Shown here: piece by piece, positions 47,544-59,541 of the stretch | Position numbering within the stretch: the stretch's first letter is position 1 | Layout of the letters: the number at the start of each line of letters is the position of its first letter | NCBI RefSeq assembly: GCF_020509005.1 | Contig: NC_063017.1 | Coordinates: 4,774,001-4,838,000 of the forward strand | Source of the DNA: Fulvia fulva | Taxonomy: Eukaryota > Ascomycota > Dothideomycetes > Mycosphaerellales > Mycosphaerellaceae | Reading direction: 5' to 3' | Length of the DNA: 64,000 bases | The notes under the pieces: model-generated | Database searches by the model: none | Seen by the model: the letters and a program-made list of their open reading frames with translations, nothing else | Told to the model about the DNA's origin: nothing | Made by a program: the position numbers and the translations under genes

Positions 47544-48564
47544 GCGGGCTCGTTATCGCTATAGAAGTATATAAACCTACGACTAATAAAGTTAATAAAG
47601 CTTAGTAGGCTATTAAAGTAAGCTAATACTAATTACTAATCTCTATTCTTAATAGTGAACTAGAAGTGTCTATAGGTATCTAGATCGTAGAAGTAGACGA
47701 GGTACCTATTACCGTTATAGGCGATAGTAAATTCTACTAAGTCTATAGCTATATAGCCGTATAGGGTTATTACCCTAATAGGCTAAGACCGATTATATAC
47801 CTTATAAGCTTTACTAAGCCTATATACTCTATAATATATAGTAAGGGGTGCGCTTAGACTATTGTTAATAATCACCCCCTTAACTCTAAGCGGTAACTAC
47901 TTAATACGTTTAGCGCTAATATAACTAAAGATTTGATACTACTAGCGGCTAGAGAGCTTTCGGTATTTAATAGGGGTCCTACTAGACGTAGCTATACCTT
48001 TAGTGCCCCTAGTACTGTTTATAACTACGAGAACGGTGCGGTTACTATCCTCTTAAGTAGTTAGCGATACTATACTACTAGTAGGTTCATCGCCGATGTT
48101 TATACCCCTACTAATAGTACTAATAAAGTGCGCGTTACGTATCTTTCTAGTAATCTTCGGCAGTACTAGGCCCTCTTTTATAGGCTATTAGTAAATAATA
48201 GGTGACTTAGGTAGTATAATTACCTTAAAGAAAGGGATTATACTAGTAGGGCGGTATAGGTTTATTAATTTAGTATCGTTATACTATATTGAATTACTAC
48301 GTCCGTACTACTAGAGTCCGGCTCTTTCTATACGTATATAAGAGATAACGTTTATATAAAAGCCTAGGTAGTAAGCTATATCTAGTAAGGTGAATAAATA
48401 GCCCCTAATTAATATATAAATACGCCCTAACGCTATAATTAGAAAGGTAGTTATTCTAGCCTAGGTTTCTAAGGTAGTAAGGCGCTCTATAATAAACTCT
48501 ACACCCTCCTAGTCATAATTATTAAGAACATATAGGCCGTAGGACAAGCATATAGGTGTAGGTA
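47544..48564 (-). pseudogene. Copia C2 protease region, pre-integrase domain and integrase N-half
   Basis: Minus-strand reading from 48560 leftwards: EGVEFIIERLTTLETQARITTF, then LLDIAYYLGFYINVISY (protease-to-pre-integrase stretch) and the integrase core LVEFTIAYNGNRYLVYFYDLDTYRHF ending at YFYSDNEPA (47550-47575), which includes the second catalytic Asp. The core continues at 16473 after G3. Order PR-IN before RT marks it as Copia. RIP stops are frequent. Confidence 0.82.
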
Positions 48565-48753
48565 TGTTATATAACTAGATCACGTGATTAGGGTTTACTA
48601 GCCTATAGGCTAGCAAACATCCGGACACCTAGTATCTACCTATACTAATACTAGCGATACTATATATAGATATACGCTATCCTATTAGGTCCTTCTTCGT
48701 CTTTTATGTGATCCGCCGTCTTCTACTACTACGTAACTCGTACCTATTTAACA
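48565..48753 (+). repeat. Solo LTR related to Copia C1
   Basis: About 189 bp, TGTTATATAAC...TATTTAACA. The last about 115 bases match the C1 LTR (55575-55692, 60810-60928) but the first about 75 do not. It contains an ACTAGATCACGTGATTAG palindrome-like stretch. It interrupts Copia C2; no clear 5-bp TSD was seen. Confidence 0.65.
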
Positions 48754-50095
48754 ATAATAATTAATTATATAAGTGCCTAAACAGTTATTATATACCTAGT
48801 AATCTCTAAAGTTAACGCTTAACTTACTAATTAAGCTAGAAAGAACAGTAAGGCTAATAAAGCCCTTATCGCTTAGTAATGCCTTCTTTATATTAGTAAT
48901 AGCCTTATTACGTTCCTAGTCCTTACGATTATTACGATTTAATACGCTAAGTAGACGCTCGCCGTCGTCGCTTAAGTAGTAGTTAATAAAGTTTTTCTAG
49001 TACTTCTTCTACTACTCTAAGCGCTAATCCTTTACTAGGCGCTTATCGGGGTTGATTATATCGTATAAGAATAGGCCCTTATAATAGGTGTCCTTAGGCT
49101 CGCCGGTAATATTCTAGTAGCCGCTTAGCCTATTATTGTCCTTATCTTTATTCTTATTGCCGCGGCTACTACTACGACCCTTATTACCGCGACTATTACC
49201 ACGGTTTTTACTACGGCTACTACTACGGTCACCCTCCTCTTAACTAGTACCTATAGGTACTGTTTCATCCACTACTAAGGTTTCTCTAGAGAAGGTTACG
49301 AAGACTAATCGACCGTTAGTTATTACTAGTACGGTATTGCGTATCTATTCGAGGTAACGCTTAGTAAGCTTTTATAGTAACATTTTGTTACGCTTCTACT
49401 CGTTATATAGAGAAGTACCGTAGGCTAGAGCCTACTTCTACTAAATAGTAAGTAGGAAGTGTCTACTAAGGTCGTCGTACTCGGCGTAGTTATACTTACG
49501 TATCTTAGTCTATAAAACTAACTAGTCTAAGTACTAGTTATTAATTCTACGTACGCTAGCCTTCTAAAGCCTAGATAGCTTAAGCGTAAGCTACCGCTTA
49601 CGTAGTATATCGTCTAGACTATACTGATCCTTAAGAGCCTAGTATTTCGCTCTAAGGGTGTTCTAGCCGTATATTAGCTCTTACCCTAGCTCTATCGTCG
49701 TACGGATAAGGTAGGTAATAAGCTTTAATCGCGTAGTAGTAAAGATGTCGTATATCCGTTACCTTCGGTCTACGTCTATTTATCGTAGCTTAATAAGGTC
49801 TCTTAATGTAGCGTCTCCTACTATATACGCTTATTAGATTTCCTTAAACGTTAAGTAAGTAGGCTCTATTAGCTCGTTACTTAGTTAGTAAGAATCTATA
49901 TACTTCTAGACATTTAAAGACTCTACGTAGAGCTCTAGCTAACGGTCAAACTTGTCCTATTAGTTATAGCTCTTTAGAACTACGGTACCCTAAGGTAGGG
50001 TACCGGTAGTTACTAGCGTCTCGGTAGTAGCTATAACTATAAAATAGGTTATAGGCTAGTATAGACGACTAACTACCCTAGTAAGTAAGGGCGCG
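48754..50095 (-). pseudogene. Copia C2 gag
   Basis: Minus-strand Gag: VVLKSYNQDKFDRWLELYVESLNV-like start (50000-49900, stops at Trp), a capsid-like region to about 49330, then an Arg/Gly/Asn/Ser-rich stretch (RGNRGRNNGRGNRGRSSSRG, 49130-49220) and a Lys/Asp-rich part (NKDKDNN). The start codon is not certain. It is broken by many stops. Confidence 0.7.
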
Positions 50096-50728
50096 CCTAG
50101 TGACCTTAGGATATCTTACGCGTAGGTATATATATTTGCCGGTCTACGGGCCGTGAAATATATATATAGTAGTCCTAAAAGATAATAAATCTGAAATTTT
50201 CAGATTCCCGTATTTTCGCCTTATAGAGAGATTCTTTATAAAAATCCCTAGCTTCCTACTAAGGTCGCCTCCTAACTATATATATCTTAGTAGTACCCCT
50301 ATATACCCCTACTACGTAATTAACCGTTAAAGGTTAACGAGATTCGACGCGTAAATTTTAGGGTCTAAAGGGGCCCTTAGCTCGTTAATACTAGTAAAAG
50401 TTCTACGCGGGTTTACTAGGCCTAGGGGGTACTACTGTACTAGTTGTAGTACTAGTGCTATAACGATATAAACTCTACTTTAGGGCTTCCTTATTATAGC
50501 AAATATTAGTAAGCGCTAACCGGGCTTATAACTATTACGTTAGAAGTGTAGGAAGTTATTATACGGGCTTATATAGGGTGTTTTAAAAGCAGGTTATATA
50601 TTATATATGTCTATCTAGAATAGATAAGTATTGCTCTTAAAGAGGCTATAGGTAACTAATTAGTTACCTAACTCTTAGCGTACGTACCCTTAAGTTTTAA
50701 TAATAGGATGTTGCCTATATATACGCTC
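50096..50728. other. Unassigned AT-rich RIP-mutated stretch
   Basis: No gene or domain recognised. By position it could include the Copia C2 5' LTR and the left flank of the LINE C target. A near-palindrome AATCTGAAATTTTCAGATT lies near 50188-50207. It ends with TATATACGCTC (50718-50728), the left TSD of LINE C. Confidence 0.5.
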
Positions 50729-50829
50729 ACGGCATATTCGAAAGCTCTTATTAAGGCCATTCTAACGATATATAAAGCAGGCCACTGCCCCTAGGACTAA
50801 GGGAGTTCTACCTCATTTAATCTAGATAG

Positions 50830-52170
50830 CTTGAAGCTCTCTTCACCCTATTTCTTCAGCTCTAAACGCCGCGGAGGTGCCTAGCTACATTAGGCAACTC
50901 CTAGGCAATAGTAGCCTAGGCTACGGTACTAACGGCGCCTACGACCCTATAGGCGAAGCCCCCCTAAGACAACTAGTAGCAACTTATAGAGGACGCAAAA
51001 AGTATAGAAACTAACGATTAGCTCCCTTACCGGTCTCTATAGGTAATGATCACTTAGCTACGTACGGCGCTTATACTATCGTATTACCGAGGGCAATAAG
51101 AAATGAGGACGACGTCCTAGGCGATTAGCAAGGCCACCCGGAATCAACACCCCTATAGCTAGGTATTGGTCGCGGTATCGATACTAGGCCCCCGCCTAAC
51201 GTACGATGTAGTTACGATCCGCATTATAGCAAAGGAAGACTAGGCCGAAGTTACGAAGCTATCGAATAAGGAGCTCGCCTAACGAATTAACTAACTAGGG
51301 GTGGTCGTAGTGAACTAACAGTCTAACGGCACTCTATAGATCTATACTAGCTCTGCTACTACTAGGAGGCACCTAGAGGCATAGCGATAGTGGGCATCTA
51401 AGGTTGCGGCATTAGCGAAGGTCTTAACAAAACAATTCACGATCCTAGTCCACGACATGCCTAAGGAGTTTAACCTAACTAACTAGGGTCACCTACGCGC
51501 TCTCTAAGAGGACAACCCGGTCACTCTTAACTCTCTAATCTAGAAGGCGACTTGGCTCTATAGGAAATGGCTAGAAGGCAAGAAGGCCTCGGCGCTAATA
51601 GTATAGCTATAAGACGCGAAAGCGGCGGATCTAGCGATAGAACAAGGCCTGGTCAAGCAATATAGCCTTAAGACAGTAGAAAAGTACTCCTTATCCTTTC
51701 GTGTCCTCTAATGCTTCAAATGCTAACAGTATAGACACCAAACCTACACGTGTATAAATAAGTAGGCCTGCTCGAACTGTATAGGAGACTATATATCTAG
51801 GGACTATATATCGACTACGAGACGGTACGCGAACTGTCCGGGGCACTACCTATCGTATAGTACGGAATGCCTATAGCGGAAACTAGCGAAAAACAAGGCA
51901 ATCACAAACAGAACCGTCGCCCTAAGATTCTATAGCGACCGTAAGGCTAGCCTATACCGGAACTAACTAGCGGCGGTCGGGTATAAGCGCCCTAGGGCCG
52001 AGAACAATATAAAGGATACGTAACCTAGGGCGTACGGGAGGCCACGTGCTCTACTAGCTACGGCGAGGGAATCTAACTAGGCCCGGCTCCCCTTTAGTAT
52101 ATAGCCGATAGGCGTAGACTAGGACGTATAGGGTAGTAGGATATAGGACGATATAGAGGAAATGATTGTC
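50830..52170 (+). pseudogene. LINE C ORF1 with zinc knuckles
   Basis: Gag-like ORF1; start not determinable. Zinc knuckles near 51712-51880: CFKC-QYRHQTYTC (a TAG replaces one Gln), then ACSNC...H and NCPGHYLSYSTEC. Same layout as LINE A and D ORF1. Several TAG/TAA stops. Confidence 0.75.
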
Positions 52171-54510
52171 AATACTAATAACTAGCCTCGACACGCTTAG
52201 TATTATCTAGTATAACGTTAACTATAGCAAGGATATAGTCTAGAACCATTTCCTATACGAGGCGGACCCGCGCGTCTACTACGTCCTTACAATCTAGGAG
52301 CTATAGATTAACCCGCACTATAAGAGACTAACGACCTATAAGTCACTAGGCTATACGACATGCCTACGAGGCGACGGCAGACCCCGTACGTACTTCTATA
52401 TCAGCAAGGACATACTAGAATCCGACTGGGAGGTAGTATACTACGTAGACGAAGAAGGCGGGGGCGATATTACCTCCCTCTACGTAGATAGTACCTAGAT
52501 ACACAACCTATATATACAACCGCTAGCCTCGAGGTCTAGCCGCGACCTAGGGGTCTACAGACACCTAGACAGTGCGCTTAAGAGACAAGGGTGCCACATC
52601 GTAGTAGGAGACTTTAATATATACTACCCTTCCTAGGAAAGCCTTATATAGCCGTACCCTATAGCCGACGAAGTACTCGACTTAATAGCGAGCAACGCAA
52701 TTGCCCTTAATACCCCGAAGGACCTAGGCACCTAGAAGAGAGGGGGACTCTAAGGCACGATCGACCTCTCCTAGATCTTAGATAGCTACTACTATACGGT
52801 AACCTACTATAGGATCGAACATAAACTCGAGGCGTCGTTAGACTATATACTAGTCAGGACCTCTATTACGATATAGATATAACGTATACTAGCGAGAACC
52901 CCTAAGCCAAACTAGGGAAAGGCCTACTAGGCTAACATTTAGGCGTACCTCGATAACTCTAAGAGGCTAGTCCAGATCGCGTAGTAGCAATATAATAGTA
53001 AAGACGAGATAGACGAAGCAGTCTAGGGGTTAATAGACGAAATAAGAAAAGCGACCTTACTTTACGTTCCGCTTACCTAACTAACGATATAGTCTAAACT
53101 ATACTAGACGCCGGAGTACACTACGGTAGTAAGAGAAGTAAGGAGAGCCCGCCGGGTATAGACGAGCAGCTATAGCGAGGAGGCCTAGAACGTATATAGG
53201 GAGGTATACTAACAGAAGAAAGCTATAATACGGAGGGAGAAAGCAGTCGGCTAGAGGGCTATAGTAGAAGAAATCGCTAGCAAGCTAGAGAGGATATAGA
53301 AGCTAGCGAAATGGGCCCGATAGGACCCTATATAGGGCCCCTCCTTCTCTATCCTAGCGCTATAATCGCCTAGTAGCCCGGTTAGCGACCCCGAGGCTAA
53401 GGCGCGTCTACTAGCTAGTAAGTTCTTCCCGCCCCTAGTCGAGGCTAATCTAAGCGACATAAACAGCTCTACTCCCCTAGCCCCTAGTATCGCGGTCTAA
53501 TAGGAGGTGTCCGAGGGAGAAGTTGCCGCTATACTAAGGAAGTTACCGGCGAAGAAAGCCCCGGGGCCGGATAGGATCCTAAACGAGCTACTAAAGAAGT
53601 GTAGAGATCAACTAGCCCTAGTAGTTATAGCGATCTTTAACGCCTACCTATAGACCGGATACTACCCGATAGCTTTTAAACAATCGACGATAGTGGTCCT
53701 ACGTAAGCCGTAGAAGGAAGACTATACGTAGGTGAAGTCGTACCGCCTAATTGCGCTCCTTAACACTCTTAGGAAGGCGCTTAAGAAGCTAGTTATAACG
53801 AGACTCTCCGAGGCGGTAGAGGAACACTCCCTACTCCCGGACACCTAGATAGGTACGCGCCTATAGCGATCGACGCTATCCGCGATGGAACTTATCACCT
53901 CTTAGGTAAAGGCTATCTAGTATAAGAATAGGGACAAGGTAGCTTCCTTACTTAGCCTAGACATATCGGGAGCCTTCGACTACGTGTTATACCCGCGGCT
54001 ACTCTACATTCTAAGGTCGAAAGGACTCCCTAAGTGGCTTGTCAACTTCGTACGGTCCTACCTCCAAAACCGTAGTACGTCGATCCTAGTCGGCTAGTAT
54101 AGAAGCCTATTTCAAGCAGTCTATACTAGAATCCCGTAAGGCTTAACGCTAGCACCTATTCTATTCCTCTTCTTTATAGCGACGCTACTCCTAGCCCTAG
54201 AATCCCAGAACACCGCTACGAGCGGCTTCGTAGACGACATAAATATCCTAGCGTAGTCTTCCTCGACTAAGAAGAACTATAGGCTACTAGAAGAGAAGCA
54301 CAAGATCTACGAGGACTAGGCTAGGAGGCACGGGGCTCGGTTTGCCCTAGAAAAGTACAATCTAATACACTTTACGCGCCGGCCACGGTTCTATAATATG
54401 CAAGCTTCTATCTAGATATAGGGGCATACGACTAACCCGGCAAATCAGCTTAGGATCCTCGGACTATAGGTAGACCCGATATAGGCCGGATAGGGTCCTA
54501 GAACAGGGGA
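52170..54510 (+). pseudogene. LINE C ORF2: endonuclease and reverse transcriptase
   Basis: Endonuclease starts with YNVNYSKDIVQNHF (near 52210) and contains HIVVGDFNIYYPS (near 52595). RT has VVLRKP-KEDYT, SYRLIALLNTLRKAL, SLDISGAFDYV and SGFVDD (near 54215-54240), then LRILGL near 54450. Stops are at Trp/Gln codons. The reading ends at the tail junction. Confidence 0.82.
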
Positions 54511-54543
54511 ATAACAAATCTATCTATCTATCTATATACGCTC

Positions 54544-55042
54544 GGATCGCGACACCTCGTCTAGGTCCTCTTCGAGCTTAAATTCGAACAGTTCTATAAA
54601 GTTAATCTTACTACCTTCTTCTCGCTCGAAGGCTTTCTAGTAAGCTTTATTAATTTTCTATTATAGCGCGACACCGGTATCTACTATAACCCGCCGGTTA
54701 TCGTCCTATATCTAACTCTAAGGAAAAGAGGAGAGGTCGGGGAAAAGAGATATACGCTACTTACCTTTACTCTTAGGCTTTAGTAGCGGTAGTATACCGC
54801 CGTTTGTCTATAAAGTTATATTATCTAGGTTCGGGGGAGGCGTAACGATACCTATTTCCTGACTATCTACGAGCGCGCGACTACCTACTAATAATGTCGC
54901 CGCGTTACGTTCTCTAGATATTTACGCGCTATATACCTTACCGTATTCTATATTCTAATACGACTCTACGCGTCCTTCGAGTTCTATAGTTCTGTCTGTT
55001 CCTATTGTTACGCGTCCCTTACCTAGATCCGCGATCTAGGTA
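54544..55042 (-). pseudogene. Gypsy (G1-like) leader and gag N-terminus
   Basis: Minus-strand Gag-like reading next to a 5' LTR: TIGTDRTIELEGR near 54990, RALVDSQEIG near 54870 and INFIELFEFKLEEDLDEVSRSE near 54550-54610. It cannot be compared with G1 gag because that start is outside the window. It is cut by LINE C. Confidence 0.55.
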
Positions 55043-55242
55043 GGGTAGTAGAATAAACTATAAGGGCGCGCGTACCGTAAGGTCCGAATAAGAGAGTTAT
55101 TATTCTACGAAGCTACGAAAGAGGAGCGCGAGGCGCGGCGAAGTTATAAAGCAAAGCAAAGCCGCGCTAACCCGATATAGAAGGTCCGCGGTTTACTCGG
55201 GCTAACGTAGCTATAGTAAGGGGTTACGGGCTACCCGTAATA
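55043..55242 (-). repeat. G1-type LTR, minus orientation
   Basis: Reverse-complement match of the G1 LTR (5944-6126), including the shared block at 55117-55132. The outer end CCGTAATA at 55242 abuts LINE A sequence. The inner end is approximate. Confidence 0.75.
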
Positions 55243-55471
55243 CCGTAAGGTCTATTTCCGTACTAACCTACTATATCTCCTAAGCCTATATCCCGCTGTC
55301 CGGCTAGCCCTAGGACCGCTAGGGCGCCCTAAAGATTCGCATTTAGCCTAGTTCGTTAGTAGCCCGGTTAAGGTATCTAGGCCTACCGGGAGGTAGATAC
55401 GTTTAAGGTCAGGTTCCCTTATTTAACTCTTCTACCCTCTACCTCTTACTCGGCTCGAAGCCCTTATATAC
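55243..55471 (-). mobile_element. LINE A second copy, ORF1 3' portion
   Basis: Matches 14583-14810 with more RIP changes. It ends at TATAC (55467-55471), the TSD of Copia C1, and continues at 60929. The ORF2 part of this copy is not in the window. Confidence 0.88.
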
Positions 55472-55692
55472 TATTAAGAATATATAGGTCATAGGGTCAA
55501 CATTAGGTACTTAGGGGGATTAGTAATTAGGGCTTGCTAGTTAAGTCCTAAGTATAGCTGTCCCTCCTAAAACACCTATACTACTAATACTAGCGATACT
55601 ATATATAGATACACGCTATCCTATTAGGTCCTTCTTCGTCTTTCGTATAATCCGCCATCTTCTACTACTACGTAACTCGTACCTATTTAATA
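55472..55692 (+). repeat. C1 5' LTR, RIP-mutated
   Basis: 221 bp. It differs from the 3' LTR at roughly 27 sites by eye, all C-to-T or G-to-A in this copy and nearly all in CpA/TpG context. Original TG...CA ends now read TA...TA. Followed by GGTTATAAGCCCGAG, a possible primer-binding site. Confidence 0.9.
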
Positions 55693-55719
55693 GGTTATAA
55701 GCCCGAGTTAGTAACTCGG

Positions 55720-57240
55720 TGTTTTACCCTCGATAAAGTCGTATTAGAGTTATTCCTCTTTAGAACAAAAGGAAGGCAGACTAGAGGCCGTACCCGCCTT
55801 ATATAGGAAGCTATAGCCGTGCTATAGGTATATATAAGACGTGAAAGAGCCTAGTAAGGCACTGTTAGACTCCGAGTTAGGGAGCCTATACTAATACCTT
55901 AGACAAGTAGGCGAGCTTACTAAGAAGAGTCGCTCTCCGGACATCGCGTTCGTATCGACTAACTGTTCATTCTAAGAGAGCCGTAGTGTCTCAGAAACCC
56001 CCTCTACTAAGAGAGTTACGCTATAGTGTCTTAGTACTAATACGATCCTTACCGACCGACTTTCCTCCTCTTCCCGGCGGATAGCCATCCTCTCCGCTAT
56101 TAACCTCGCGTTCGGTTTATCCCATTTCGATCCGATCGCGTACGACCGAATATATCCTTTTACCTAAGGGTAGCCAACCTGTCCCTTAACTTACAAAAAA
56201 TAGAGAACGAGACTGGGTTTATAAGAAAGAGAGTAGTACCTGTTCTAACAAGAGAGAACCACGAAACATAGTTCAAGCTAATAAGAATATACCTAGTATT
56301 AAAGCAGGTTGACTAGGTCCTCGAAGACATTATTACGGACATTCCCGCTACGACCCTATCTATAGCGACACCCTCTACATCATCGGAGTCATCCCTTCCT
56401 TTAGATTAAGCGATAAGGAAGGCATCGTATAGACGGCACAATGTAACGGCCCTGTATAAGATGTACATCTGTCTGTCGACAGATAATTAAGAGATGACAT
56501 ACGAGATCCGATATGCGAAGGAGTTGTAGGAGTAGGCTAAAGCCAAATATAAGAGAAGACTTCTCGCTACTAGAAGAAGTTTGCTTCAGTAATACACCAA
56601 TTTCGTGATGACAGAGGACCAGTCAGTAGATGACGCCTAGTAGGAGCTTAGCTCAATTGCAAGGAGGGCTGTTTCAATCTCGCCTCAGTTCCACGACATC
56701 AAGACTGAGGACAGAAAGATCCAGCAACTCTTAGCAGCTCTGCCAGACTCATTTGGCTCAATTCGCGATACAATTGATGCCCAGGTGAATCTCTCACCAC
56801 AAGACATTCTTGCAATTCTTAGGGAGAAGCAAGAATCAATAATTCATCAAGGGACAGCCATGTTCGCTAAGAAGGGTTTCTAGGGCAAGCTCACGTGCCA
56901 TCTCTGCGGTGGTGACCATTTTATGAGCAAGTGCCCACACCTTTCTGCAGCTCAGCAGGCTGTTAGGAACAAGGACAAACTAGCTAGGGTTACCTACCCT
57001 GCTAAGAGACAACTGTCACCACCTCGTAGGAGGTCATCATCACCAAACCTTCGTGATGTCCTCAAGGTGATGACGGACCTTGCAAAGCAGATGAAGGAGA
57101 GCCGCAAGCCAAAGGCCTCCTCTAGTAAGAAGCCTGCAAGGGCCCATGCGACCCAGGAAGACGCATCAGACTCTGAGATACCATCAGAAGATGATGATGT
57201 TGATGAGGTTGCCCATTCCACTGTGGAAGCCAAGGGCAAG
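55720..57240 (+). pseudogene. C1 gag
   Basis: The N-terminal part (to about 56590) is heavily RIP-mutated. Downstream a Gag capsid region reads well (LAALPDSFGSIRDTIDAQ near 56736; ILAILREKQESIIHQG), followed by an intact CCHC knuckle CHLCGGDHFMSKC (56894-56932). Stops include TAG near 56640 and 56881 (Trp context). A Ser/Lys-rich linker leads into the protease in the same frame. Confidence 0.82.
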
Positions 57241-59541
57241 TACCCCTCGTCCGAGTGGTTGCTTGACTCTTGTGCTTCCTCATATATGACTGACCAAGAT
57301 TCACTATTCAGGACACTGAAGCCTCTTCAAAAGAGGAAGTGGATCAAGGTTGGGGGTGGCTATCTACAAGCTACACATGTGGGAAGTGCAGTAATGGGTA
57401 GTTCTTCTGGAAAGCAAATTGTCTTAGAAAATGTCTTGTTTGTTCCTGGCCTTGGAGTTAGTCTTGTTTCGTAGAATCAGTTCAGCCAACAGTTTGCTGT
57501 CCAACCACCCAGTTTCACCCTGAAATCCCTTTCTGGAAAACCTGTTGTCCAGACAAAGCTGAGAGGGGGTGTTCCATTCATTCAAAGTGTTTCAGAGCAG
57601 CTTGAAGCTATGCCTTAAGCATATGCCTCTCTACAGGAGCATGACTTGGATCTGTCTAAGTTAGGTACACATTTTGAGTGTGAATTGGAACAGGCTATGA
57701 CTGCCACTGAGTCCCAGGACCAGTGGGAGCTATAGCATAGAAGATGTGCACACCTTAGCAAGGGACTGCTAAGAAACCTGCATAGAGTCACTGACAAGAA
57801 AGATCCCATTCCTGTTCCTTCTGAACACCAGAACTGCAAGGTCTGCTCCCTTGCAAACATGAGGAAGTTCAAAGGACCTGCCACAGAGAGGAAAGGAGAG
57901 AGGCTGGCCCTCATCTCTATTGACATCTGTGGGCCTTTTCAAGGGGCAGTCTCAAGACTTGGCTTCAAGTACTGGCTTGAGATTGTAGACAACTTCTCAA
58001 GGAAGAAGTGGGTAATCCCTTTGAAGGCTAGGAGTGATGCTCCTACAGCTCTAAAGGAATGGAAGGTTCAGGTAGAGAACAGCTTAAGGTGTTTTCTGTC
58101 TGCAATCCGTAGTGATGGTGTAAGGGAAATTCTTTCCTTGCTAAAACAGTGGGAGAAGGAGTTTGGCATTCAGATGGACACAACTGATGCCTACAACTCA
58201 CTTCAGAATGGACCTGTGGAAAGGTCAATCCAAGCCTCTGAGAATATAGTGAGAGCTATGCTTAAGGACTCGAGTATGCCAGTTGAATTCTGGCTAGAGG
58301 CCCTCATTGCTCAAACTGTGGTCAGAAACAGACCTCCAAATGGACCAATGATAGATGGTACTACTCTTTCACTAGAAGAAGCCTTCACTGGCCAGGTACC
58401 ATCAGTTGACCATTTGAGAGTCTAGGGATGTAAAGCAGTGGTCTGTGTAGACCCGAGATCCCAACCTCAAGGCTTGAGAAGTGACGAGCTCATAAATAGG
58501 GGTAAAGAAGTTGTCTTTGTTGGCTATATAGAGAACACCACAAAGCAATGGCTCTTCTGGGAGCCTAACATGAAAGCCATCAAAACACACGGGCAAGTTG
58601 ACTGGTTTGAGAATGAGAAGGGGGGTGATATGGATCTTGGCATCACCTTCAAAAACCAGTCAAGCAGAGCCCTGAAGAGAAACCCCGTTGGAAGACCTCC
58701 TGCTCAGGTCTCCAGTTCATCAATGCAGCCACAGCAGCTCCAGGCAAAGCCTCTGTTTGTGCAACTTCCCCAACCTCCAAAAGACATTAGAGTGTACCAG
58801 AAGAGTGGAGTAGAGGGGACTCCAAGAAAAGAAAAGGAAGAGGAACTTGTTCAGGAGGATCAACCTCAACAGCCACCTCAGCTTGCAGGCAACAAGAGGT
58901 CAAGGGGGGATGAAGATGATGGCTCTGCTGAGCATGAAGTCAAGCATCATAGGGCATTGATTGCTCAGATGTTTCATTTTGATCCAACTATGAGCTGGGT
59001 TGAGGAAATCCTGAATGATGTGGAGGGATATGCATTTGCTGCTGTTAGGCAGGCCATAGCCTACCAGCAGGAAGTGCCAATCCCAAAGTCCTAGAAGGAG
59101 GCAGTGGGAGACCCCAATTGGGGACATATGTGGAAAGAGGCAATCCAGAAAGAACTTATTGCCTTAGGAAGCAACAACACCTTGGATCCAGTTGTACCAC
59201 CAAGGGGTGCAAGCCTGGTTACATCTAAGTGGGTTTTTGATGTGAAAAGAATGATCAGTGGAGCCATTGAAAAGTTCAAGGCAAGACTGGTTGCAAGAGG
59301 GTTTTCACAGAAATATGGTGTTGACTTTGAAGAGACCTTTGCACCTGCTGTTAGGCATGATACCCTTAGGGTCTTCATGGCTGTAGTATGTGAGAGAGAT
59401 CTTGAGATGCACCAGATGGATGTGAACAATGCTTTCACCGAAAGCAGCCTTCTTGAAGACATCTACATGATCCCACCCCCAGGTGTTGAAATTCCACCAA
59501 ATATGGTCTTCAAGGTCCTTAGAAGCCTGTATGGACTGGAA
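57241..59541 (+). pseudogene. C1 pol, first frame: protease, integrase, RT start
   Basis: Protease WLLDSCASSYMT (57256-57291; Copia elements usually have DSGA, here DSCA). Pre-integrase HRRCAHLSKGLLRNLH...CKVCSLANM (57736-57860). Integrase core: ISIDICGP (57916), RSDGVREI (near 58108) and NGPVERS (58207), retaining the D, D, E residues; the linker region is 58438-59094. RT starts near 59104 with SKWVFDVKR and KARLVARGFSQKYGVDFEETFAP. In-frame stops at 57472, 57616, 57733, 58423 and 59092, several where Trp is expected. A one-base insertion near 59538-59541 shifts frame. Confidence 0.88.

Larger units (their letters stand above)
50729..54532 (+). mobile_element. LINE C (+), 3'-deleted, with 11-bp TSD
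   Basis: Tad-like LINE flanked by TATATACGCTC at 50718-50728 and 54533-54543. It has ORF1, endonuclease and RT but jumps from the RT thumb region (near 54500) straight to an (ATCT)n tail, lacking the C-terminal Cys/His region seen in LINE A and B. It is RIP-mutated. Confidence 0.85.
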
